From contig JABABO010000409.1 of NCBI GenBank assembly GCA_014238195.1, positions 1-10,350 on the forward strand: a stretch of DNA of 10,350 bases. Direction: 5' to 3'. A model generated the notes under the pieces. It was not told the origin of the DNA and did no database searches. It worked only from the letters and a program-made list of their open reading frames with translations. Positions within the stretch are counted from its first letter, which is position 1. Each line of letters begins with the position of its first letter. Origin of the DNA: Kordiimonadaceae bacterium. GTDB lineage: Bacteria; Pseudomonadota; Alphaproteobacteria; Sphingomonadales; Kordiimonadaceae. Below are positions 1-6,790 of the stretch, piece by piece. A program made the position numbers and the translations under genes.

Positions 1-183
1 AAGTGGAACCGACATAAAAGCGAGACCAATGAATAATGATTTCATTATTTATTGATAAGTCGAACCGACATAAAAGCGAGACCAATGAATAATGATTTCA
101 TTATTTATTGATAAGTCGAACCGACATAAAAGCGAGACCAATGAATAATGAGTTCATTATTTATTGATAAGTCGAACCGACAC
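1..183 (-). repeat. Tandem array of 56-bp units (three full plus partial fourth)
   Basis: Three full 56-bp units lie at 1-56, 57-112 and 113-168, and a fourth begins at 169 and diverges after about 184. Each unit holds GTCGAACCGAC, then GCGAGACC, then an AT-rich palindrome with arms AATAATGA and TCATTATT around a TT loop. Units are nearly identical: unit 1 has one base change near its start (AAGTGG for AAGTCG) and unit 3 one change in the palindrome loop (152). The unit is the tail half of the dispersed hairpin element found again at 7179 and 8997, so the array looks like local amplification of part of that element. The window begins inside the array, so its full length is unknown. Confidence 0.93.
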
Positions 184-233
184 AAATACTTATAGCCAAA
201 TGAGAGAAGCAAAATTCTCTGCATTTGGCTATA
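126..233 (-). repeat. Dispersed two-part hairpin element, copy 1 (inverted orientation)
   Basis: This is a full copy of the element, reading right to left relative to the other copies; its tail is also the last full unit of the tandem array. The head hairpin spans 191-233: perfect 12-nt outer arms TATAGCCAAATG (191-202) and CATTTGGCTATA (222-233), and an inner stem AGAGAA (203-208) with TTCTCT (215-220), leaving a short loop and one bulged G. The tail contains CGAACCGAC, the AT-rich palindrome and GCGAGACC. It ends about 50 bases before lptE, so its hairpin could terminate upstream transcription or cap the lptE transcript. Both roles are inferred. Confidence 0.9.
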
Positions 234-284
234 GATAAGCGCTTTAAGTCAGTGGTTCATTAGTGAGGGAGGTCAAAGGGTCCG

Positions 285-833
285 ATGCAAAGTTTCAGGT
301 TAAAATTATTGGTCTTACCTGCACTGATGTTTTTATCAGCTTGTGGGTTCACACCCCTTTATCAATCGGGAAGCGATGGTCAAAGTGGGCTGGGCACCCC
401 AAGCCTTGATCACAGTTTATCAACCATTGAAGTGGCCCCGATTTCTGACCGTGTGGGTCAGCAAATGCGCAATCATTTGTTGGTTCGCCTCAATACAAAA
501 GGCACCCCGCAGTATCAGCTTAAAATCATCCTAGAACAATCAACGCGTGGCTATGGAATTCGCCCTGACGCATCAATCACACAGGAAGAGTTAACTGTAA
601 AAGCGCACGTTTCTTTACTTGATTTAAACACCAATGAAGCACCCCCTTTGTTTATGGAAACATACACATCACGGACAAGTTATGATGCTGTGCTCAGCGA
701 TTTTGCAACATTAACCCAGCGCGAAGATAGCGCCCGCCGTTTGGCGATTGAAATAGCCGACCGTATTCACAGGCGCATGGCCGTGTATTTTCAAGGTCAC
801 TTACAGCCAAAGAAAGACTGTTATCACCAATGA
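285..833 (+). CDS. lptE: LPS-assembly lipoprotein LptE
   Basis: This 182-residue lipoprotein is the likely LptE, the outer-membrane partner that plugs the LptD barrel and helps insert lipopolysaccharide at the cell surface. The N-terminus has a basic and hydrophobic signal sequence ending in a lipobox LSAC with the acylated cysteine at residue 20, followed by GFTPLY, the hallmark start of alphaproteobacterial LptE. The remainder fits the family's small alpha/beta fold, including a TTxSYD-like stretch (residues about 126-133) and an alanine/arginine-rich helix near 150-165. The ATG is preceded by GGGAGG at 267-272 (12 bases away) and by AAGGG nearer the start. It overlaps holA by four bases (ATGA), implying translational coupling. 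In many alphaproteobacteria leuS lies directly upstream; here the upstream neighbour is a repeat block. The family call rests on the lipobox context, length and holA neighbour. Confidence 0.88.
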   Translation: MQSFRLKLLVLPALMFLSACGFTPLYQSGSDGQSGLGTPSLDHSLSTIEVAPISDRVGQQMRNHLLVRLNTKGTPQYQLKIILEQSTRGYGIRPDASITQEELTVKAHVSLLDLNTNEAPPLFMETYTSRTSYDAVLSDFATLTQREDSARRLAIEIADRIHRRMAVYFQGHLQPKKDCYHQ

Positions 834-1852
834 AAGCAAAAGCCGCTGATATTGCCGCCTATGTTAAAAAACTTCCAGACCATATTCGTGTCGTGGTTAT
901 TTTTGGTCGTGACGAAGGTTTAGTCCGCGAGCGATGCGCTTTAATTGGCAAGCAAATAGCCCCTGATTTATCGGACCCATTTCAAGTTGCAAGGCCTAGT
1001 ATCGAAGATGTAAAAAACACACCGTCAATTTTGCTTGATGAAATTTCCGCAATTTCGATGATGGGTGGTCGCCGATTAGTGCGCTTAGAAGGCGCTGGAA
1101 ATGAAAGCACCGAAGCAGTTAAATTGGTTCTGGCAGGCAGCCAAGGTGATGGTTTGTTGGTGATCAGCGCAGGTGATTTGACGCCTTCATCAAGCCTTCG
1201 CAAGCTAGCAGAGAAAGAAAAAGCCGCTGTGGCAATGGCGTGTTACGTGGATAATGCCCGTGATTTGATAGGCCTTATTCAAACAACGATGCAGCAAGCG
1301 GGATTAACCATTGACCAGGACGCATCAGGTTTTTTAAGGGAGAATTTGGGCGGGGACCGAATGGTCAGCCGATCAGAATTGGATAAGCTTATTCTTTATA
1401 AAGTAGGTGATGAAAATAAAAAAGTCACCTTAGAGGATGCAAAGGCTTGTGTGGGGGATACCAGTGCTCTTGGCTTAAACCAGATTGCAGAAGCCATCAC
1501 AGCAGGTCGGATGGTGGACCTAGAAAAACTACTAGAACGCGCTTGGACTGCACGAGAAAGCGCTGTCGCAATTTTAAGGGTGTTAACAGGGCGATTGATG
1601 CGCATGCATTTAGCCCGGGGTTATATGGACACTGGCATGAATGCCGCAAACGCAGTCAGTAAATTACGCCCCCCAGTATTTTTTGCCGAAAAAGATAAGT
1701 TTACCGCCGAGATTTCACGCTGGAACAGTCTTAAATTAGGCCGTGCTTTGGAAATATGTATGACCGCCGAGCTGGACTGCAAAACCACAGGAAACCCAGC
1801 AGATGTCATTTGTGCGCGGGCGCTGCTCAGCATTGCTAAAGCAGCGCGTTAA
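830..1852 (+). CDS. holA: DNA polymerase III delta subunit
   Basis: HolA, 340 residues, is the delta subunit of the clamp loader; it opens the beta sliding clamp during loading onto primed DNA. The N-terminal domain shows the expected hydrophobic strand plus FGRDEGLVRER (residues 25-35), matching the family's GxDxxLxxE-type start. A degenerate nucleotide-binding-like domain follows, without a Walker A motif, as expected for delta. The central part has a NLGGDRMVSRSELDKLILY segment (172-190), characteristic of delta, and the helical C-terminal domain ends at LLSIAKAAR. Length is normal for the family. The ATG lies inside the lptE stop (ATGA), a common pairing in alphaproteobacteria. The gene ends 11 bases from the convergent secB stop, leaving almost no room for an independent terminator. 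Confidence 0.93.
   Translation: MKAKAADIAAYVKKLPDHIRVVVIFGRDEGLVRERCALIGKQIAPDLSDPFQVARPSIEDVKNTPSILLDEISAISMMGGRRLVRLEGAGNESTEAVKLVLAGSQGDGLLVISAGDLTPSSSLRKLAEKEKAAVAMACYVDNARDLIGLIQTTMQQAGLTIDQDASGFLRENLGGDRMVSRSELDKLILYKVGDENKKVTLEDAKACVGDTSALGLNQIAEAITAGRMVDLEKLLERAWTARESAVAILRVLTGRLMRMHLARGYMDTGMNAANAVSKLRPPVFFAEKDKFTAEISRWNSLKLGRALEICMTAELDCKTTGNPADVICARALLSIAKAAR
1821..1846. terminator. Weak candidate hairpin at the holA 3' end
   Basis: CGCTGCT (1821-1827) can pair perfectly with AGCAGCG (1840-1846); the loop contains a further AGC/GCT pair. It lies inside the last codons of holA and is only 18 bases from the secB stop. It lacks a clear T-run on either side, so it may only slow or pause polymerase at the convergent ends of holA and secB. 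The pairing is seen; the role is inferred. Confidence 0.25.
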
Positions 1853-1863
1853 ACTCAATTAGT

Positions 1864-2400
1864 TTAGTTTAAGTTTATAGGCTTTTCTTCTGTCGCGCCG
1901 TCTTGCTGCGCAGCCGCTGCTTCTTGTTGGCGGTAAAGAACTTCAAAGTTAATTGGCTCAAGCATCAACGGCGGGAAACCACCATCACGGGACGCATCGG
2001 CAATAATGCGTCGCGCAAATGGGAACATCAATGTCGGCGCTTGAATGAGCAGGAATGGGCGTAATTGTTCTTCATCAACACCGCGAATACCAAAAAGGCT
2101 GCCGTAAGAAAGTTCAACAACAAAAGCGGCTTGCTCTTCCCCTGATTCTGTTTTCTGTGTGGCCTTCGCAGAAACTTTCAGCTCGACTTCAAAGACTTCA
2201 TCGTTCAATTTGCGCACCCCAACGTTTACATTTACGTCGATGGCGGGTTGTGCTGTGCCATTATTTTGCAGGCTTGCAGGGGCGTTTGGATTTTCAAAAG
2301 ACAAGTCTTTGATATATTGGGCAATTACACCAGCTTGCGGTGCGGTCTGTGCACCTGCTTCTTCGCCAACTGGGGGTACGAATGTTTCATTATCAGCCAT
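1864..2400 (-). CDS. secB: Protein-export chaperone SecB
   Basis: SecB is a cytosolic tetrameric chaperone that holds unfolded preproteins and delivers them to SecA. At 178 residues it is slightly longer than the usual 150-170, with an alanine/glutamine-rich acidic tail. Recognisable family segments are YIKDLSFENPNAP (29-41), the strand-rich middle KLNDEVFEVELKVSA (64-78), FVVELSYGSLFGI (93-105), and the strongly conserved APTLMFPFARRIIADASRDG (121-140) followed by GFPPLMLEPINF (141-152). The start is ATG with a modest GAAGAG-like ribosome site upstream. It is downstream of fxsA on the same strand with a 195-base gap, so it may have its own promoter. In alphaproteobacteria secB is commonly next to fxsA and divergent from the Tim44 gene, as here. 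Confidence 0.96.
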   Translation of the reverse strand: MADNETFVPPVGEEAGAQTAPQAGVIAQYIKDLSFENPNAPASLQNNGTAQPAIDVNVNVGVRKLNDEVFEVELKVSAKATQKTESGEEQAAFVVELSYGSLFGIRGVDEEQLRPFLLIQAPTLMFPFARRIIADASRDGGFPPLMLEPINFEVLYRQQEAAAAQQDGATEEKPINLN

Positions 2401-2595
2401 GGTATAAACTCTTCAAATAATATGCTAAAAAGCGTTCTGTAAGTTTGGCGTATCACCATCAAACGGATTTAACGACCAAACGATGTTCTAATCTGGTGGG
2501 ATGGGCTAGCATGCTTTCCAAGCTCTATCAAGCTCTTATCGCTTTAATATTGTGTACAAAGGTCTATATTTGAATTTATATGCAACAAAAAGCGC
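2401..2595. other. Intergenic region between fxsA and secB
   Basis: This 195-base AT-rich stretch has no open frame worth calling. It must contain any independent secB promoter. On the - strand a TATTAT at about 2417-2422 lies close to the secB start but lacks a convincing -35 partner. A short direct repeat, AAGCTCT twice with an 11-base period (about 2520-2536), is the only repeat seen; I assign it no function. Confidence 0.4.
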
Positions 2596-3099
2596 TTAAT
2601 CACCCTTTTTATCAGTAAGGTCAGTATATTCAACTTCAATAGTTTCTTCATCTTGATGGGACTTAGCGTGCGGGTTTGCTTGTACAAATTCACCTTCAAT
2701 GACTATCCCTCCTTGGCTGTCTTGCTGATGTGTACGGGTCTTTAGGATGATCGATTTTAACACAAGATTGCCCAGCAATAAACGCAAAGGCGGAATCAAT
2801 AACAGTGCACCGACTGTGTCAGTAATGAAACCAGGTATGAAAAGGCAAATGCCCGAAACGGCTAAAAATAAGCCATGCACAAGTTGTGTGCCGATAGGTA
2901 ATCCGTCCACTTGGGCTGCTTGAATATCGCGAAAAACCTTGATGCCCTGCATCCGAACAAGCGCCATGCCAATCATAGCCGTTAACAAACACAGCATAAC
3001 AGTAGAAAATGAACCAATATCTGAGCCGACATTAATCAATAGATTCAGTTCTAATATGGGAACTGCAATCAAAATAAAAAATATGATGATACCTATCAC
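2596..3099 (-). CDS. fxsA: FxsA family membrane protein
   Basis: FxsA-family proteins are small inner-membrane proteins; the E. coli member was named for relieving phage T7 exclusion by F plasmids, and its cellular role is unclear. This one has 167 residues with hydrophobic segments at about 2-24, 31-49 and 75-113. The conserved FIPGFITDTVGALLLIPPLR (88-107) is the family signature, and LVRMQG (47-52) also fits. The cytoplasmic C-terminal tail carries VIEGEF (133-138) and an acidic end with VEYTD. The start is GTG at 3099, chosen because AGAGGT lies a few bases upstream on the - strand and the hydrophobic N-terminus begins at once. It is divergent from the Tim44-domain gene and upstream of secB. 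Confidence 0.9.
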   Translation of the reverse strand: MIGIIIFFILIAVPILELNLLINVGSDIGSFSTVMLCLLTAMIGMALVRMQGIKVFRDIQAAQVDGLPIGTQLVHGLFLAVSGICLFIPGFITDTVGALLLIPPLRLLLGNLVLKSIILKTRTHQQDSQGGIVIEGEFVQANPHAKSHQDEETIEVEYTDLTDKKGD

Positions 3100-3134
3100 A
3101 AGCTACCTCTTGTTCTTTTGCCACTTTCACCTTA

Positions 3135-3163
3135 TTTATAAGGGAACAAATGGTGTTAAATTC
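3135..3163 (-). promoter_or_regulatory. Candidate fxsA promoter
   Basis: On the - strand, TTGAAT (3158-3163) lies 19 bases before TATAAA (3135-3140), about 35 bases upstream of the fxsA GTG. The -10 match is good and the spacing slightly long. Alphaproteobacterial promoters often deviate from the E. coli consensus, so this is a suggestion only. Confidence 0.3.
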
Positions 3164-3168
3164 AATAG

Positions 3169-3211
3169 ATTGGCAAAAAAATAGCACAGTAAGCCAATAA
3201 TACTGTATAAT
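3169..3211 (+). promoter_or_regulatory. Candidate Tim44-gene promoter with flanking inverted repeat
   Basis: A perfect TATAAT (3206-3211) faces the Tim44-domain gene, about 100 bases before its ATG, without a good -35 at the usual spacing. Immediately upstream is an inverted repeat ATTGGC (3169-3174) and GCCAAT (3193-3198) separated by 18 bases that include a run of seven A. This layout in a divergent promoter region resembles an operator or curved-DNA activator site. Function is inferred. Confidence 0.3.
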
Positions 3212-3312
3212 TTAAGTGAATACTAAGATGTTCTGGGCCATATTATACTTGAAATATAGACGCGATTAGCGTCTCAGCTGAAGCGCAAAGATACAGAAAG
3301 CAAACGATTAAC

Positions 3313-3993
3313 ATGGCAATGTTTGATATTATTATTTTGGCAATGGTTGCAGGGTTTATCTTGCTGCGTCTACGCTCCGAACTGGGTAACAAAAATGGCA
3401 ATGAGCCTTTACCACCTGCTGCCCGGCCTGACCCTTATGATGACAATCGTCAAAGCGATTATGCGAAGTCTAAGCGCTTACATGTGGTCGAAGGGGAATC
3501 GCGCCGTATCAACAAGGACCAAAATGTCAAAGACACTGATCCTACTGTACAGCGTTCCCTAGCGGATATTCGCGCCAAAGACCGCTATTTTAATCCATCG
3601 GAGTTTGTTGAAGGCGCAAAATCTGCTTACGGCATGATTTTGGAAGCGTTTTGGTCTGGCGATCAAGGGGCATTGAAACCTTTATTATCTGATGAAGTGT
3701 ACGGCCAATTCTCAGGGGCGATTGAGGCCCGTGATGCTGCTGGTCATCACTTGGATAATCGTATCCTTGATATTGACAGTGCTAAAATCATCACGGCAAA
3801 CCTGATAGGCAAAATGGCGGAGCTAACCGTTCATTTCACGTCTGAGATTATCGCAATTACCAAAGATAGCGATGGTCGTATTATAGAAGGAAACCCTTCA
3901 GATACTGTCGAAGTGAATGATAAATGGACTTTCGCACGCGACCTAAGCAGGCGTGATCCAAGCTGGACATTGGTTGCCACCCGCGCTGGTTAA
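3313..3993 (+). CDS. Tim44/TimA-like domain membrane-anchored protein
   Basis: A 226-residue protein with one N-terminal membrane segment (residues 4-20), a proline/charge-rich linker (about 25-90) and a C-terminal Tim44-like domain (about 93-226). The domain shows FVEGAKSAYGMILEAFWSGD (98-117), the LKPLLSDEVYGQF segment (121-133), the middle strands ITANLIGKMAELTVHFTSE (160-178), and the closing DKWTFARDLSRRDPSWTLV (203-221). In mitochondria Tim44 tethers mtHsp70 to the import channel. Alphaproteobacterial relatives (TimA) are inner-membrane proteins whose function is less certain. The first ATG is used; a second at codon 3 is possible and no strong ribosome site favours either. It is divergent from fxsA and 42 bases upstream of the Smr gene, so it probably heads that operon. 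Confidence 0.9.
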   Translation: MAMFDIIILAMVAGFILLRLRSELGNKNGNEPLPPAARPDPYDDNRQSDYAKSKRLHVVEGESRRINKDQNVKDTDPTVQRSLADIRAKDRYFNPSEFVEGAKSAYGMILEAFWSGDQGALKPLLSDEVYGQFSGAIEARDAAGHHLDNRILDIDSAKIITANLIGKMAELTVHFTSEIIAITKDSDGRIIEGNPSDTVEVNDKWTFARDLSRRDPSWTLVATRAG

Positions 3994-4035
3994 GGTTAAA
4001 GTATATGTTAGCTTAGGTGGAAAGGCGTAAGGGCA

Positions 4036-4710
4036 ATGACCAAAAGACCACCTAAAAAACAAAATACTATGTTCGTAAATGACCAAGATACTGCCCTTTG
4101 GCAGGCTGTTACAAAAACTGTTACCCCCTTGGCGGGGTCACGACCTAAAGCTAATTTGCCAAAGCTTCATCGCAGTGACTTTCCCTCGCATATTCGGTCC
4201 ATACAAAATCACACGGGGCGCTTTCAGCAAGACTGGCAAAATTTGGCTTTGCACCAAGAAAGCCCCTTACCCGAAAACCTCCCAGAAAGCCACTTAGAAA
4301 AAAAGCTTAAGCGGAGAATTACAAAGGGCTTGCAAAATGTTGATCGGACAATTGATTTGCATGGCATGACCCAAGATCAAGCTTATAATGTTTTGGTTAA
4401 CGCCATAAAAGGCTGCATTCAGCGCGGCGATAAAGTTTTGCTCATTGTCACGGGTAAAGGCGGAAAAAGATTTTCGCAAACAAGTAGCATCCCTGCCGCG
4501 TATCGTACACGGGCGGATTTTGATCAAGGGAACGGTGTTTTAAAACGCATGGTACCAAACTGGTTATCGGGTAACGACTTACGGCCCTTTGTTCAATCCT
4601 TCGATACAGCATCCCCTGAGCACGGCGGCGACGGCGCTTTGTATGTGATCTTAAGGCGGCAAGCAAAAAAATCTTTCACTGGTGATAGCAATACCGCAGG
4701 GCGCTCATGA
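4036..4710 (+). CDS. Smr (MutS2 C-terminal-like) domain protein
   Basis: A 224-residue protein with a basic, low-complexity N-terminal half (1-95) and a C-terminal Smr domain (about 100-210). The hallmark IDLHG (106-110) and VTGKG (138-142) motifs are intact, followed by GVLKRMVPNWL (167-177) and HGGDGALYVILRR (196-208), typical of stand-alone Smr proteins. Smr domains in MutS2 and some stand-alone proteins act as nucleases or bind branched nucleic acids or stalled ribosomes; this protein's substrate is unknown. The ATG is preceded by AAAGG and AAGGG within 15 bases. In many alphaproteobacteria the murein transglycosylase gene mltA lies between the Tim44 and Smr genes, but here the 42-base gap excludes it. 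Its stop overlaps the next start by four bases. Confidence 0.92.
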   Translation: MTKRPPKKQNTMFVNDQDTALWQAVTKTVTPLAGSRPKANLPKLHRSDFPSHIRSIQNHTGRFQQDWQNLALHQESPLPENLPESHLEKKLKRRITKGLQNVDRTIDLHGMTQDQAYNVLVNAIKGCIQRGDKVLLIVTGKGGKRFSQTSSIPAAYRTRADFDQGNGVLKRMVPNWLSGNDLRPFVQSFDTASPEHGGDGALYVILRRQAKKSFTGDSNTAGRS

Positions 4711-5069
4711 CCCCATTTGGTGAAAAATTAAGACGGCTGAGAGCTGGAAAAGGTGTCAGCCAAGCCACAATGGCAAAAGCCTTAGGGGTTTCGCCAGCTT
4801 ATTTATCAGCCCTAGAGCACGGAAAGCGTGGTTCGCCCAGTTGGGCATTGATGCAGCAAATCATTCAATATTTTGGATTAATATGGGATGATGCCGAGGA
4901 TTTAAATACTCTTGCCATTCACTCAAAGCCTAAGGTTACGATTGATACATCAGGCATGGACGAGCGTGCAACCAAAGCAGCAAACCTGATGGCCCACCGA
5001 ATTGGACGTATGAGCAGTCCTCAATTGGACAGGCTTCTTGCCATCTTAGCCGAAGATATTCATGATTAA
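4707..5069 (+). CDS. XRE-family helix-turn-helix regulator
   Basis: A 120-residue small DNA-binding protein. The N-terminal half is a Cro/C1-type helix-turn-helix: FGEKLRRLR (4-12) is helix 1, and SQATMAKALGVSPAYLSALE (18-37) covers the turn and recognition helix, followed by HGKRGSP. The C-terminal part (about 77-120) has a short strand and two helices with DERATKAANLMAHRI (85-99) and SPQLDRLLAIL (104-114), a tail seen in alphaproteobacterial relatives beside Smr genes. It is probably cytoplasmic and dimeric. The ATG sits in the Smr stop codon (ATGA), so the two are translationally coupled. Its targets are unknown; autoregulation of this operon is the simplest guess. There are no phage genes nearby, so this is not a prophage repressor. 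Confidence 0.92.
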   Translation: MTPFGEKLRRLRAGKGVSQATMAKALGVSPAYLSALEHGKRGSPSWALMQQIIQYFGLIWDDAEDLNTLAIHSKPKVTIDTSGMDERATKAANLMAHRIGRMSSPQLDRLLAILAEDIHD

Positions 5070-5132
5070 GTGCATATAGAACTAGACGCTGATTTTATTT
5101 AACTCTAAGCTGCGATCACACGCCATATCTGT

Positions 5133-5138
5133 AAAGGG
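5133..5138 (+). promoter_or_regulatory. Ribosome binding site deciding the yifB GTG start
   Basis: AAAGGG lies six bases before the GTG at 5145. It supports GTG rather than a later codon, consistent with the expected MVA start of the YifB family. Confidence 0.6.
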
Positions 5139-5144
5139 TTCATA

Positions 5145-6677
5145 GTGGTCGCACATTTAAAAACAGTTGCATTTGAAGGGATTACTGCCCGCATTGTCGA
5201 TGTACAGGTGCAAATTGCCAGTGGTATGCCTGCTTTTACGGTTGTTGGGTTGCCTGACAAAGCCGTCAGTGAAGCGCGGGAGCGTGTCCGCGCAGCGCTG
5301 TCAGCGATTGGCCTTGCCCTGCCAGCCGAACGGATCATCGTTAATTTATCCCCTGCTGATTTACCAAAGGAGGGGAGCCACTATGATTTACCCATCGCGC
5401 TTGGTTTGCTGCGGGCGATGGATGTGTTGCCTGAAGATTCTATTGCAGACATGATTGTTATGGGGGAGTTGGGCCTTGATGGCAGTATTGCGCGGGTGAA
5501 CGGTGTACTGCCAGCTGCGATGAAAGCATTTGAAGATAATTGCGGTGTCATCTGTCCTGCCGAATGCGGCGGCGAGGCAGCGTGGGCGGGTGATATTCAA
5601 ATTATTGCGCCTTTATCAATCATGGCCTTGATCAATCATGTGCGCGGAACGCAAGTGATTGCACAGCCCATTGCAAGCGGCGTTGAGGAGACAAATAATT
5701 TAGAAAAATTACCAGACATGCTGGATATCAAAGGCCAAGAAAGTGCCAAACGCGCCTTAGAGGTGGCGGCGGCTGGTGGGCATAATATGCTGATGATTGG
5801 CCCGCCTGGCAGTGGTAAATCAATGCTAGCATCACGGCTGCTTTCGATCTTACCAGATATGAGTGTGATGGAAGCGCTGGAGCATTCGATGGTTGCTTCT
5901 ATCGCAGGGGAGCTTAAAGGGGGCCGAATATCCAAGCGTCGTCCTTTTCGTGATCCCCATCATAGTGCAAGCCAACCCGCCCTAATTGGTGGTGGCACAA
6001 AAGCAAAGCCAGGGGAAGTTTCACTGGCCCATGGGGGTGTGTTATTTTTAGATGAACTGCCAGAATATACCCGCCAAACATTAGAAGCCTTAAGACAACC
6101 CCTTGAAAGTGGTCGGGCTGTTATCGCCCGCGCGGCTGCTCATGTTAGCTATCCCGCACGGTTTCAATTAATAGCAGCGATGAACCCCTGTCGCTGTGGC
6201 TATTTGGATGATGCTGGCCTAGCCTGTAACCGGGCCCCTAAATGTGCGCTAGATTATCAAGCCAAAATCTCAGGCCCTTTGTATGACCGTATTGATATTA
6301 CAGTTGATGTGCCAGCAGTGAGTGCGGCTGATTTAACATTGCCACCACCAAAGGAAAGTTCAGAAAATATCGCAGCCCGCGTAGCTGCCGCACGTCAAAC
6401 TCAGTTGGAGCGATTCCAAGGGACGCAAGCCCGCACAAATGCTGAGGCTGACGGTCAGTTATTAGAAAAAGTTGCAACCCCTGACGATGCAGGCCAAAAA
6501 TTACTTGGGCAAGCTGTTGATACCATGCGACTTTCAGGGCGTGGGTATCACCGAGTTCTACGTGTTGCGCGCACGCTGGCGGATTTATCTGGATCACGGT
6601 CAGTGAAAGAAGTCCATGTGGCAGAAGCACTTTCATATCGGCGCGTTAGCCCGCAAATGCAAATCAACCAGTTATAG
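5145..6677 (+). CDS. YifB/ComM family Mg-chelatase-like AAA+ ATPase
   Basis: A 510-residue YifB-family protein; the gamma-proteobacterial homologue ComM is a hexameric helicase that promotes branch migration during integration of foreign DNA in natural transformation. The N-terminal Lon-protease-like domain (1-170) has the family start MVAHLKTVAF and GMPAFTVVGLPDKAV (27-41). The AAA+ core carries Walker A GPPGSGKS (219-226), Walker B VLFLDELPEY (299-308), and a four-cysteine cluster at 349, 351, 361 and 367 that probably binds zinc. The C-terminal helical domain includes LSGRGYHRVLRVARTLADLS (463-482). All expected motifs are intact and the length is normal. The start is GTG with AAAGGG upstream. 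The TAG stop lies within a decayed copy of the dispersed repeat. No other competence gene is in the window, so a role in DNA uptake is only an inference from ComM. Confidence 0.95.
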   Translation: MVAHLKTVAFEGITARIVDVQVQIASGMPAFTVVGLPDKAVSEARERVRAALSAIGLALPAERIIVNLSPADLPKEGSHYDLPIALGLLRAMDVLPEDSIADMIVMGELGLDGSIARVNGVLPAAMKAFEDNCGVICPAECGGEAAWAGDIQIIAPLSIMALINHVRGTQVIAQPIASGVEETNNLEKLPDMLDIKGQESAKRALEVAAAGGHNMLMIGPPGSGKSMLASRLLSILPDMSVMEALEHSMVASIAGELKGGRISKRRPFRDPHHSASQPALIGGGTKAKPGEVSLAHGGVLFLDELPEYTRQTLEALRQPLESGRAVIARAAAHVSYPARFQLIAAMNPCRCGYLDDAGLACNRAPKCALDYQAKISGPLYDRIDITVDVPAVSAADLTLPPPKESSENIAARVAAARQTQLERFQGTQARTNAEADGQLLEKVATPDDAGQKLLGQAVDTMRLSGRGYHRVLRVARTLADLSGSRSVKEVHVAEALSYRRVSPQMQINQL

Positions 6678-6716
6678 CCAATTGCGGTGAACATTATGGT
6701 TAATATTGTGTTTACC
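6673..6716 (+). repeat. Decayed half-copy of the dispersed hairpin element
   Basis: Positions 6673-6691 match the start of copy 3 at 8997 exactly (TATAGCCAATTGCGGTGAA), then the sequence drifts. The second outer arm and the tail are missing. A hairpin is still possible: GGTGAACA (about 6687-6694) faces TGTTTACC (about 6709-6716) with one G-T pair. The left end supplies the yifB stop codon (TAG, 6675-6677). It may act as the yifB transcript end; this role is inferred. Confidence 0.75.
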
Positions 6717-6777
6717 ATACTTGTTAGAAGTATTTTTACGCTAACTCTTTATATTTTTCCACGATAGCTCACGCTGT

Positions 6778-6783
6778 GGAGAG
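6778..6783 (+). promoter_or_regulatory. Ribosome binding site deciding the start of the TonB-like gene
   Basis: GGAGAG lies seven bases before the ATG at 6791. The in-frame GTG at 6776 overlaps this site and has no ribosome site of its own, so ATG 6791 is preferred. Confidence 0.7.
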
Positions 6784-6790
6784 AAACCCA

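Noticed and set aside
1..183. CRISPR array
   Set aside because: The repeated 56-bp units are contiguous with no unique spacers, and no cas gene is present.
2586..2610. AAAAAG...CTTTTT pairing at the fxsA end as terminator
   Set aside because: The stem is almost all A-T and partly inside the fxsA coding end; stability is too low to support a call.
4707..5069. Prophage or toxin-antitoxin regulator
   Set aside because: The XRE gene is translationally coupled to a housekeeping Smr gene and has no phage or toxin genes beside it.
6298..6636. 112-codon open frame on the - strand within yifB
   Set aside because: It is antisense to a strongly supported YifB reading frame, with no recognisable protein features.
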